From JBGPYM01 sp041493205 (GTDB taxonomy: Bacteria > Bacteroidota > Ignavibacteria > UBA10030 > UBA6906), in NCBI GenBank assembly GCA_041493205.1, contig JBGPYM010000032.1, forward strand, positions 1 to 17,895: DNA of 17,895 bases, read 5' to 3'. How positions within the stretch are numbered: the first letter of the stretch is position 1; each line of letters opens with the position of its first letter. This document shows, piece after piece, positions 7,341 to 13,893 of the stretch. The position numbers and the translations under genes are program-made. The notes beneath the pieces were generated by a model that worked only from the letters and a program-made list of their open reading frames with translations, made no database searches and was not told the DNA's origin.

Positions 7341-7369
7341 TTGACATTGAGCCCTCGATTTGCTACTTT
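7341..7369 (+). promoter_or_regulatory. Candidate promoter of the hydrolase-bioY unit
   Basis: A perfect TTGACA (7341-7346) and TACTTT (7364-7369) are separated by 17 nt. The predicted start near 7376 lies only about 3 nt before the hydrolase ATG at 7379, so the mRNA would be leaderless. The sequence TACTTTTT also approximates the Bacteroidota -7 element TAnnTTTG. Confidence 0.55.
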
Positions 7370-7378
7370 TTCACGGCG

Positions 7379-8233
7379 ATGATCCGGCCCCCCCTGATTG
7401 AAACTCCCTTCAGCATCCTCAATGAGTCAGGTGATACAATCAGGGGAGACCTTCGCTTCGCACCCGGCACACGAGGTGCGCCGCTCCTGCTCATCTGTCA
7501 CGGTTTTACGGCGCATAAGGACTGGGGGCCGTTCCCTCACATCGGGAGACGCCTCGCCGGGCTCGGATTCGTGACTGCGGTCTTCAATTTCTCCCATAAC
7601 GGCATCGGCCGGAATTTCCGGCGGTTCACCGAGGCGGAGAAATTCGCACACAACACGGTCGGCAAGGAGCTTGAAGACGTGCGGGCCCTGGTAGATGCTG
7701 CCGCATCGGGACTGCTCGCCGCGGATGCGGCGGATCATGCCAGGATAGGCATCATCGGCCACTCGCGCGGGGGAGGGGTCGCGCTCCTGGCGGCACGCGA
7801 TGATGCGCGGATCCGGGGAGTTGCGGCGTGGTCCACGGTGTCGACATTTCACCGGTACACCGCACACCAGCGGGAAACGTGGGAACACCAGGGGTTCCTC
7901 CCTGTGACGATCCGGGGGGTACGCACAAGCCTGCGGTTCGATCTGTCGGTCCTGCGCGACCTCGAAGCGAAGAAAGCGAAGTACGATCTCCGCACAGCCG
8001 TCAGGGAACTCCGCGTTCCACTCCTCATCGTGCACGGGACGGCGGACGTTGCGGTAAAGCAGGCCGAGGCGGAAGAACTGCACGCGGCGGCGGATCACAC
8101 GCAGACCGAGTTGTTGCTTCTGGAAGGGGCCGGCCATGCCTTTGGTGCCGCCCATCCGTTTCACGCCGATAATCCGACAATCGCGCGGGTGATCGAACAC
8201 ACCGCGCAGTGGTTTCACCGAATTCTCATGTAG
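7379..8233 (+). CDS. Alpha/beta-fold hydrolase (putative esterase/acyl hydrolase)
   Basis: The 284-residue protein has an alpha/beta-hydrolase fold without a signal peptide, so it is probably cytoplasmic. The oxyanion-hole strand is LLLICHGFTAHKD (H41-G42). The nucleophile elbow is GHSRGG with S129, the acid is D223 in HGTADVAV, and the base is H253 in GAGHAFG, a complete Ser-Asp-His triad. A cap-like insertion of about 60 residues (roughly 151-210) lies between the elbow and the acid. The closest general resemblance is to dienelactone-hydrolase / prolyl-oligopeptidase-like serine hydrolases; the substrate is unknown. The ATG at 7379 lacks a Shine-Dalgarno and seems leaderless. bioY starts 9 nt after the stop, with its ribosome binding site overlapping this stop codon. 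The two are thus surely cotranscribed, which allows but does not prove a role in biotin metabolism. Confidence 0.87.
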   Translation: MIRPPLIETPFSILNESGDTIRGDLRFAPGTRGAPLLLICHGFTAHKDWGPFPHIGRRLAGLGFVTAVFNFSHNGIGRNFRRFTEAEKFAHNTVGKELEDVRALVDAAASGLLAADAADHARIGIIGHSRGGGVALLAARDDARIRGVAAWSTVSTFHRYTAHQRETWEHQGFLPVTIRGVRTSLRFDLSVLRDLEAKKAKYDLRTAVRELRVPLLIVHGTADVAVKQAEAEELHAAADHTQTELLLLEGAGHAFGAAHPFHADNPTIARVIEHTAQWFHRILM

Positions 8234-8242
8234 GAGCCAGCA

Positions 8243-8809
8243 ATGAACCACACGTCAAAGCTTGCGCTGACCGGACCATTCGCCTTCCCGGGTACCACCA
8301 TCGCCGCGCAGGCATTCTGGATTGCTGCGTTTGCAGGTCTCACGGCACTCGGTGCCCGGCTCGAAATCCCTCACTACCCCGTACCGTATACACTGCAGAC
8401 GCTCGTCGTGCTGCTGGCAGGCGCGTTCCTTGGGCCGCGCAACGGTGCGATCAGCCAGATCTCCTATCTGGCTGCGGGACTTCTCGGTGCTCCGGTGTTT
8501 GCCGGAGGTGCAGCCGGACTTGCCCCGTTCATCGGTCCGACGGGAGGATATCTCCTCGGATTCCCGCTCGGCGCCGCGGTGGCAGGATTGCTCCTGACGC
8601 GCGGAACCTCGCTGGTCTGGGCGTTCATTTCGATGGGAGCAGGACTCGCCGTCATCTTCCTTCTCGGAACGCTGCACCTGTACGCCTTTGCCCTGCATGA
8701 TCTCACAGCGGCGATCAGCTCGGGCTTCCTCATCTTCAGCTGGTGGGACATGCTGAAGCTTGGGGCGGCAGCGATGAGCTACCACGCCGTCCGTCATGCC
8801 AAAAAGTAG
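8243..8809 (+). CDS. bioY: Biotin transporter substrate-binding component BioY
   Basis: The 188-residue membrane protein has about six hydrophobic helices and the BioY hallmarks: PHYPVPYTLQTL (43-54), LGPRNGAISQISYLAAG (63-79), GAPVFAGG (82-89) and GPTGGYLLGF (98-107). BioY is the S component of ECF-type biotin transporters and binds biotin in the cytoplasmic membrane. No bioM/bioN (ATPase and T component) genes are next to it, so it would act alone or share a general ECF module encoded elsewhere. The ATG at 8243 has TAGGAG at good spacing, formed in part by the preceding stop codon. The protein ends in HAKK; its TAG stop lies inside the stem of the opposing terminator at 8801-8834. No BirA or BioR operator could be recognised upstream. 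Confidence 0.95.
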   Translation: MNHTSKLALTGPFAFPGTTIAAQAFWIAAFAGLTALGARLEIPHYPVPYTLQTLVVLLAGAFLGPRNGAISQISYLAAGLLGAPVFAGGAAGLAPFIGPTGGYLLGFPLGAAVAGLLLTRGTSLVWAFISMGAGLAVIFLLGTLHLYAFALHDLTAAISSGFLIFSWWDMLKLGAAAMSYHAVRHAKK

Positions 8810-8834
8810 CACCGGCAGGGACGCCGGTGCTACT
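8801..8834 (-). terminator. Intrinsic terminator ending the rpmB...exonuclease block, overlapping the bioY stop
   Basis: A 12-bp perfect stem (8805-8816 with 8823-8834, 6-nt loop) is followed on the minus strand by five U residues (8801-8805, one shared with the stem). It lies six nt past the exonuclease stop. On the plus strand the same hairpin has no U-tract, so it should terminate mainly minus-strand transcripts, although the hairpin may protect the bioY mRNA 3' end. Confidence 0.88.
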
Positions 8835-8839
8835 GCCTG

Positions 8840-9577
8840 TCATGTAAGCGACAAGAACTCCTCCCACCGCCTGTAAAGCTCCGCCGTCGCACGGGCGTCG
8901 TCCATGCAGTACTCCGCAATCGCCCGGTACTTTCCCTCCGCAACAAGCGAACCCATGTCCAGACCCGTGATGCCGTTCCCCTTCGGACTCGGGATGCCGA
9001 ACGCCTTACAATAGAAATCCAAGCTGAACCGGCGGCTCGCGCCGTACATCGTCAACTGGTCGAGCAGATCGCAATGCTCCACTGCACTGAAGCGATAGGG
9101 CACGAGGTTCCTTGTGGGCACAATGCCGAGGAGTGCGGAGCGGAGCATGAGGAAGGGGGCGTCGAACGCGCGGCCATTGAACGTGATGATCCGCGGATAA
9201 TGCGGAACCGCTTTCCAGAAGCCCTCGAGAATCTCCCGTTCGTTCCCCGGCACCAGCTCCACCCGCCCGTCGTCGGTAATTGCGCGTGTGCCCCCGGGAT
9301 GCTCGTAGAGCACACGTCCGCGCATCGAGTCGGGATTGAACATGGCGATCGCGAGGACACGTGCGGTAAGCGGACTCAGGTTCAGCCGGAGGAGCGCCTC
9401 GGCGCGGTCGGTCGCGGGAAGCCGTCCCGCCGGGGGCGGGACGAGCCTCGTCAGTCCGACTTCGGCGGACCTGACGGGCGCGGGCCTGAGCAGATACTCC
9501 TGTTGAGTGCTGTCGAAGGCGTCGAGCGGATGCGCAAGGGTCTCGATGTCAACGACGACCTTCGCCTGCCTCCTCAT
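8840..9577 (-). CDS. Predicted 3'-5' exonuclease of the PolB-exonuclease-like DEDDy family
   Basis: The 245-residue protein carries an RNase H-like exonuclease domain of the DEDDy type. D10 and E12 are in VVVDIETLAHP, N134 and D139 in ITFNGRAFDAPFL, and Y223/D227 in EYCMDDARATAELYRRW (Y-x3-D). This fits the family described as predicted 3'-5' exonucleases related to the proofreading domain of B-family DNA polymerases. It lacks any polymerase domain. The substrate (DNA or RNA) is not known from sequence. The ATG at 9577 has GGGAGGAGAG upstream. The gene overlaps the end of recX by 29 nt, so translation is probably coupled. As the last gene of the recA-recX group, it may act in repair or recombination. 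Confidence 0.85.
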   Translation of the reverse strand: MRRQAKVVVDIETLAHPLDAFDSTQQEYLLRPAPVRSAEVGLTRLVPPPAGRLPATDRAEALLRLNLSPLTARVLAIAMFNPDSMRGRVLYEHPGGTRAITDDGRVELVPGNEREILEGFWKAVPHYPRIITFNGRAFDAPFLMLRSALLGIVPTRNLVPYRFSAVEHCDLLDQLTMYGASRRFSLDFYCKAFGIPSPKGNGITGLDMGSLVAEGKYRAIAEYCMDDARATAELYRRWEEFLSLT

Positions 9578-10226
9578 GGTCCGGCTCTCCTCCCGCCACA
9601 GCCTTCTTCACGACCGGTCCGACAATGCTCCACGGGTATCCGCGGCGGAGGAGAAATGCGGTCAGGCGTGCGCGGAGCTTGGCCGGTTTGTCGGGTCCGC
9701 GCAACCCCGTATATCTCTTCAGGAACCGCGCTGCGGCGCGTCCGGCATCCGCCTCCTGATCCGCGACACTGAGTATTTCATCCAGAGCAGCCGCTGCGGT
9801 CTCCTTTGCCACGCCCAGTGCAAGGAGCTTTTGCATCAGGGCGATTCTCCCCGTCGGTTTGAGGGCGAGCGCGTTCCGTACGTAGGACCGCGCAAAGGCG
9901 GGATCGTCCAGGAGGCGTGCTCCCTTCAGATCCTCTATCGTCTGTGCGATTTCTTCTTCGCCGAACTCCTTCTCCCGGAGACGGTCCCGGACCTCGCGCT
10001 CGCTCCGCGGCCGGACGGCCAGGAACCGGAGTGCGGCGGTTTTTGCTCCCAGAACCTCTTCGGCACGTTCGAGCAGGCTGATTCGCTCCGGCGTGATCTC
10101 GTCCCCGGTCCGGAGCCCGAAGGCCAGGAGCGTCTCCGCGCTCACCCCCACGGCAAATGTGCCGTCAGTATAGATATTCTTTCGTGCCGGCCTGTTTTTC
10201 TGGTTTTCGATCTTCGTGATCTTCAT
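9549..10226 (-). CDS. recX: Regulatory protein RecX
   Basis: The 225-residue protein is a RecX/OraA regulator that binds RecA filaments and usually inhibits their growth. It has the extended N-terminal part seen in many phyla (MKITKIENQKNRPARKNIY, then VSAETLLAFGLRTGDEIT). Three-helix repeats follow, recognisable by AALRFLAVRPRSEREVRDRL, DLKGARLLDDPAFARSYV and RARLTAFLLRRGYPWSIV. The start ATG 10226 has GGGAAG just upstream. It lies 77 nt after recA, with a strong hairpin between, and overlaps the next gene by 29 nt. Its last residues (PDHEEAGEGRR) are encoded by the overlap with the exonuclease start. Confidence 0.93.
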   Translation of the reverse strand: MKITKIENQKNRPARKNIYTDGTFAVGVSAETLLAFGLRTGDEITPERISLLERAEEVLGAKTAALRFLAVRPRSEREVRDRLREKEFGEEEIAQTIEDLKGARLLDDPAFARSYVRNALALKPTGRIALMQKLLALGVAKETAAAALDEILSVADQEADAGRAAARFLKRYTGLRGPDKPAKLRARLTAFLLRRGYPWSIVGPVVKKAVAGGEPDHEEAGEGRR

Positions 10227-10248
10227 CGCTTCCCGGAGTCCTGAGACA

Positions 10249-10286
10249 GAAATCCCCCGTGCACGCTGCGGGGCACGGGGGATTTC
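10249..10286 (-). terminator. Hairpin between recA and recX (partial terminator or attenuator)
   Basis: A perfect 14-bp stem (10249-10262 with 10273-10286, 10-nt loop) lies 17 nt after the recA stop. On the minus strand only a short UUU within the stem end and a mixed CUGUCUC follow, so the U-tract is weak. Such a hairpin would let some transcripts pass to recX while ending others, or stabilise the recA mRNA 3' end. Confidence 0.6.
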
Positions 10287-10303
10287 ATGGTACGGCAGTC
10301 GTG

Positions 10304-11422
10304 TTATTTTTTCCTGGCTGGTTCCGGGCGCGGCACAGGCGAGGGAGCAGCGGCCGGTTTTGCAGCCGCATCGGTTTTCTCCCCGGCAGACTGTCCGTTC
10401 CCCGGAGCGTGCGTCCCGTTGACGAGGGGAAGTCCGAGCTTCTTCCGCATTTCAACGTCGACCGCCTTCGCGATCTTTTCGTTTTCCTGGAGATACTTTT
10501 TGACGGCGTCGCGCCCCTGGCCGATCCGCTCTTCCTTGTATGAGAACCAGGAGCCGGATTTCACAATCACGTTCTGTTCGACCGCGGTGTCGATCAGGTC
10601 GCCGAGCCGGGAGATTCCCTCGTTGTAGAGGATGTCGAATTGTGCTTCGCGGAAGGGGGGGGCCACCTTGTTTTTCACGACCTTGACCCGCGTGCGGTTG
10701 CCGACAATTGTCGTGCCTTCCTTGATGGCTTCGATGCGGCGGACGTCGAGGCGCACCGACGCATAGAACTTCAGCGCGTTCCCCCCCGTGGTCGTCTCGG
10801 GATTGCCGAACATGACGCCGATCTTCATGCGGAGCTGATTGGTGAAAATAACGGAGGTCTTCGATTTGCTGATGGCTGAGGTGAGCTTCCGGAGAGCTTG
10901 CGACATCAGGCGCGCCTGGACGCCCATGCTCGGATCCCCCATCTCTCCTTCGATTTCCGCCCGGGGCGTCAGCGCGGCGACCGAGTCGATCACGATGACA
11001 TCGAGGGCACCGCTGCGCACGAGCGTTTCCACGATCTCGAGCGCCTGCTCGCCGAATTCCGGCTGTGAGAGGAGCAGGTTGTTGACGTCCACGCCGAGTT
11101 TCTTTGCATACGCGATGTCGAGCGCGTGTTCCGCGTCGATGAACGCCGCGATGCCGCCCGTCCGCTGCGCCTCTCCGATGATGTGGAGGCAGAGGGTTGT
11201 CTTGCCCGACGACTCCGGCCCGAAGATCTCGATGACACGGCCGCGCGGAATCCCGCCGATGCCGAGTGCCGCATCCAGTGACACGGACCCGGTCGAGATC
11301 ACCTCGACGTGCGCAATGGGCCCCTCGCCCAGGCGCATCACACTTCCTTTGCCGTGCTGCTTTTCAATCTGGTCGAGGGCGATCTTCAACGCCTGGAGCT
11401 TCTGGTCCTTCTCCTCGGACAT
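10304..11422 (-). CDS. recA: Recombinase RecA
   Basis: The 372-residue protein is the DNA-strand-exchange ATPase. The Walker A motif GPESSGKTT is at 68-76, the catalytic glutamate in DAEHA at 98, and Walker B (DVIVIDS) at 141-147. Loop L1 includes EGEMGDPSMGVQARLMSQAL and loop L2 is NQLRMKIGVMFGNPETTTGG (195-214). The C-terminal tail after about residue 334 is low-complexity, rich in Ala and Pro, and ends in RKK. It has more basic than acidic residues, unlike the acidic E. coli tail. The ATG at 11422 has AAGGAG six nt upstream. I could not recognise a LexA-type operator in the 86 nt upstream. Confidence 0.98.
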   Translation of the reverse strand: MSEEKDQKLQALKIALDQIEKQHGKGSVMRLGEGPIAHVEVISTGSVSLDAALGIGGIPRGRVIEIFGPESSGKTTLCLHIIGEAQRTGGIAAFIDAEHALDIAYAKKLGVDVNNLLLSQPEFGEQALEIVETLVRSGALDVIVIDSVAALTPRAEIEGEMGDPSMGVQARLMSQALRKLTSAISKSKTSVIFTNQLRMKIGVMFGNPETTTGGNALKFYASVRLDVRRIEAIKEGTTIVGNRTRVKVVKNKVAPPFREAQFDILYNEGISRLGDLIDTAVEQNVIVKSGSWFSYKEERIGQGRDAVKKYLQENEKIAKAVDVEMRKKLGLPLVNGTHAPGNGQSAGEKTDAAAKPAAAPSPVPRPEPARKK

Positions 11423-11441
11423 GGGTGACTCCTTGTTGATA

Positions 11442-11471
11442 TATATACTCGTGGATGCCGGCTTTTACGAA
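11442..11471 (-). promoter_or_regulatory. Weak candidate promoter for recA
   Basis: On the minus strand TATATA (11442-11447, within an alternating TATATATATC) lies 18 nt after TTCGTA (11466-11471). The -35 matches the consensus at only three positions. It would give a separate recA transcript with a leader of about 18 nt holding the Shine-Dalgarno. Read-through from thpR is equally possible. Confidence 0.3.
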
Positions 11472-11508
11472 CGGCTCCGGTGGATGCTGCGGGAAGGGAC
11501 CCGGAATG

Positions 11509-12075
11509 TCATGCGCTGAGGGGGACCGATTGAAGAACGGAGTAAGCGGATCCGCCTGGCTTCAATTCGCTCCGAACGATGACGATCTCACGGACAGTCA
11601 CCGGGGGATGCTCCAAGGTACATGATTCCGCGGTGGTAGTCAACCGCCTGAGGTGGCGCAACCCGTGCACACGACCGAGTGTTACGTGCGCGTGAAACGG
11701 TTTTTCGTCTCCCGGCAGCCCCGCGGCGGCAAGCGCACGCGCGATCGCGTCATGGGCGCGCGCAAGAACTCCGGCACTGTCCTTGATCCCGCCCCACACG
11801 ATGCGCGGCCGGTCCGGACCGGGAAAGAATCCGATGCCGCGGTATCCGATCGCGAAGGGGGGAATGCCCTCCACGCCTCTCCGCACGGCGGCCGCAACAT
11901 TCCCGACCCGCTCCGAAGGGGTGTCGCCGAGGAATGCCAGCGTACAATGGAATTTGCCCCCCGCTTCCCACCGGACGTCAGCGCCCGCGGCGTCAAGCCG
12001 TTGCACCACATCGAGAAGCAGTTCCCGCACCGATTCGGGGGCCATGACGGCGATGAAGAGGCGGAGGTCCGGCAT
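11509..12075 (-). CDS. thpR: RNA 2',3'-cyclic phosphodiesterase (2H / 2'-5' RNA ligase family)
   Basis: The 188-residue protein belongs to the 2H phosphoesterase superfamily. The two catalytic histidine motifs are HCTL (H43, in KFHCTLAFLG) and HVTL (H130, in FHAHVTLGRV). Members hydrolyse 2',3'-cyclic phosphate RNA ends and can ligate tRNA halves with 2'-5' bonds in vitro. ATG 12075 gives the standard start PDLRLFIAV. An open extension of 26 codons upstream overlaps cinA and is not family-like. The start lies 4 nt after the cinA stop, without a clear ribosome binding site, suggesting reinitiation. The gene sits between cinA and recA, which are often direct neighbours in other bacteria. Confidence 0.92.
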   Translation of the reverse strand: MPDLRLFIAVMAPESVRELLLDVVQRLDAAGADVRWEAGGKFHCTLAFLGDTPSERVGNVAAAVRRGVEGIPPFAIGYRGIGFFPGPDRPRIVWGGIKDSAGVLARAHDAIARALAAAGLPGDEKPFHAHVTLGRVHGLRHLRRLTTTAESCTLEHPPVTVREIVIVRSELKPGGSAYSVLQSVPLSA

Positions 12076-12079
12076 GCAC

Positions 12080-13321
12080 TTATCGCAGTTTGAGCAGATG
12101 CCGCCGCACGATCTCGAGAGCGGCCTGCGAGGCGCGCTCCTTGATCCGGGCACGCCCGTCGCCGAGAGTGAATTTCAGCGCCATGCTCCCCGATGCGTCC
12201 GCATACCCAATCCAGACAAGTCCGACCGGTTTGTCGGCCGTCCCGCCGGTGGGACCGGCGATCCCGGTGGTGGAGACCCCGATCGATGCGCCCGCCGTCC
12301 TTCGGATTCCCTCCGCCATCGCGTCGGCCACCTCTTTGCTGACCGCTCCGTGGGCCGCGATCAGGTCCGCCGGGACTCCGAGCAACGCGGTTTTTGATGC
12401 GTTGCTGTATGCGACGACGCCCCGCTCGAAATAGGCCGAGCTGCCGCTGACGTTGGTGATCCGGTGTGCTATCAGGCCACCGGTGCACGATTCCGCGACC
12501 GCAATCGTCTTCCCCTGGAGTGTCAGCATTCTCCCGACAACGTCCTCGAGTTCCTCGTCATCGACGCCATAGATGTATTCCGCAATCTTTGCACGTATCC
12601 GTTCCTCGATCGCGGCCGCCTGCCGGTCCGCGTCGCCTGCATCCCCCGCATGGACAGTGATCCGGAGGCGCACGCCCGTGAGCGAAGGGAGGAACGCGAG
12701 ACTTTGCCCGAGGAGAATCCCGTCGAGATCCCCCATCTTCTGCGCGAGAAAACTTTCCGGTATCCCCGTCGTCCGGAGCGTGCGGTGACGTATGGCCGCG
12801 GTGGCGGCCAGAGGAGTCAGGAATGGAATCACCGAGCCGCTGATCATCACTTCCATCTCATATGGGACGCCGGGAAGCACGAAGAAATGTTTCTCCCCCC
12901 GGCTTATTCTGAGTCCGGGGGCAGTCCCGACAGGATTGGCAAACACCGTTGCCGCGCGCGGGACCATTGTCTGGTCTTCCGCCGCGGGGGTCCATGGGAT
13001 TTTCCTCCGCGCCAGCAATCCCTCGATGTGCGACCGGACCGATGGATCGCTTACCAGGCCGGTCTCAAAGAACCGGCACACCGCCTTTTTCGTGATGTCG
13101 TCATGTGTGGGTCCAAGACCACCCGTGACAATGACGACCGTACCCGACTCCCACGCCCGGCGGAAGACTCCGAGAATCGCCTCCATGTCGTCTCCCACGG
13201 TGGTCATTGCCGCGATGTCCACACCGATTGCGCTCAACTTCTCCCCAATGAACGCCTGGTTCGTGTTGACCACCTGGCCGATCAGCAGTTCGTCCCCTAT
13301 GGTGATGATGTGGGCGTTCAT
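12080..13321 (-). CDS. cinA: CinA-like protein: nucleotide pyrophosphatase / nicotinamide-nucleotide amidase
   Basis: The 413-residue protein has two domains. Residues 1 to about 170 form a molybdopterin-binding-like domain, with ITIGDELLIGQVVNTNQ, VTGGLGPTHDDITKKAV (66-82) and LPGVPYEMEVM. In CinA proteins this domain acts as an ADP-ribose pyrophosphatase. Residues of about 262-413 form the PncC domain, with VAESCTGGLIAHRIT (275-289) and TTGIAGPTGGTADKPVG. It deamidates NMN in the pyridine nucleotide salvage cycle. ATG 13321 overlaps the pgpA stop as ATGA, so translation is coupled; no Shine-Dalgarno is seen. A longer frame upstream to 13450 is only a shadow of pgpA. Its place between pgsA/pgpA and recA is widespread in bacteria. 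Confidence 0.95.
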   Translation of the reverse strand: MNAHIITIGDELLIGQVVNTNQAFIGEKLSAIGVDIAAMTTVGDDMEAILGVFRRAWESGTVVIVTGGLGPTHDDITKKAVCRFFETGLVSDPSVRSHIEGLLARRKIPWTPAAEDQTMVPRAATVFANPVGTAPGLRISRGEKHFFVLPGVPYEMEVMISGSVIPFLTPLAATAAIRHRTLRTTGIPESFLAQKMGDLDGILLGQSLAFLPSLTGVRLRITVHAGDAGDADRQAAAIEERIRAKIAEYIYGVDDEELEDVVGRMLTLQGKTIAVAESCTGGLIAHRITNVSGSSAYFERGVVAYSNASKTALLGVPADLIAAHGAVSKEVADAMAEGIRRTAGASIGVSTTGIAGPTGGTADKPVGLVWIGYADASGSMALKFTLGDGRARIKERASQAALEIVRRHLLKLR

Positions 13322-13893
13322 GGCAGCAACATCGGGCCGGTCACCAGGGGGATGAGCAAAAGAAGGATGCGCACCGTGACGTTTGCGTAAAGGCCGGCGA
13401 AGACGTCGTCCAGCATGATGCCCCACCCCCCGGGGAGCTGCTCCACCCATCGGGCCGGCTCGGGCTTCAGAACGTCAAATATGCGGAAGGCGAGAAAGGA
13501 GAGGACATAGGCGGTCACCGATCCCGGCATCCCGTACAGTGTGATCCAGATCCCGACGATCTCGTCAATCACGACGATGGAGGGATCGGGGTGGGCCTGC
13601 GGACCGGGCTGGAAGACCGCCTTCGCGGCAGCGGCACTCCTCGTCAGCCGGCCTCCCTCCGCACGCGCGACCGCTCCCGCCGCGTAGACACCGACGAAGA
13701 AAAACAGGACGATGAGGGGAAGGAGGAGGCCGTGCATTCCAGGGAGGAGGCTCAGCAGGAGTCCCACCAGCGTGCCGAACGTGCCGGACGCCCATGGTAT
13801 CGTACCGGCGAAGAATCCGGTGGCGATGCAGCGGGTGATAAACGGGACCGGCCGGTCCCGCGGGGGCTCATCGTTGGGACCGGAACCGCTCAT
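13318..13893 (-). CDS. pgpA: Phosphatidylglycerophosphatase A
   Basis: The 191-residue membrane protein has the PgpA signatures IPWASGTFGTLVG (32-44), DPSIVVIDEIVGIW (103-116) and FRIFDVLKPEPARWVEQLPGGWGIMLDDVFAGLYAN, with acidic residues that bind Mg. It dephosphorylates phosphatidylglycerophosphate, the product of PgsA, to phosphatidylglycerol. About four hydrophobic helices can be seen. I chose ATG 13893, which lies inside the 3' end of pgsA (26-nt overlap). An in-frame codon at 13923 would add ten residues without support. The head MSGSGPNDEPPRDRP is hydrophilic. Its end overlaps cinA by 4 nt. Confidence 0.92.
   Translation of the reverse strand: MSGSGPNDEPPRDRPVPFITRCIATGFFAGTIPWASGTFGTLVGLLLSLLPGMHGLLLPLIVLFFFVGVYAAGAVARAEGGRLTRSAAAAKAVFQPGPQAHPDPSIVVIDEIVGIWITLYGMPGSVTAYVLSFLAFRIFDVLKPEPARWVEQLPGGWGIMLDDVFAGLYANVTVRILLLLIPLVTGPMLLP

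Noticed and set aside
7427..8251. Minus-strand open frame of 274 codons opposite the hydrolase
   Set aside because: The plus-strand protein has a full catalytic triad; the antisense product has no family features.
11423..11508. Search for an SOS (LexA) operator before recA
   Set aside because: No paired GAAC/GTTC or CTGT/ACAG half-sites with suitable spacing were found; GTTCG alone is not enough.
12464..13390. Plus-strand open frame of 308 codons opposite cinA
   Set aside because: It is antisense to a complete two-domain CinA and shows no recognisable domain or ribosome binding site.
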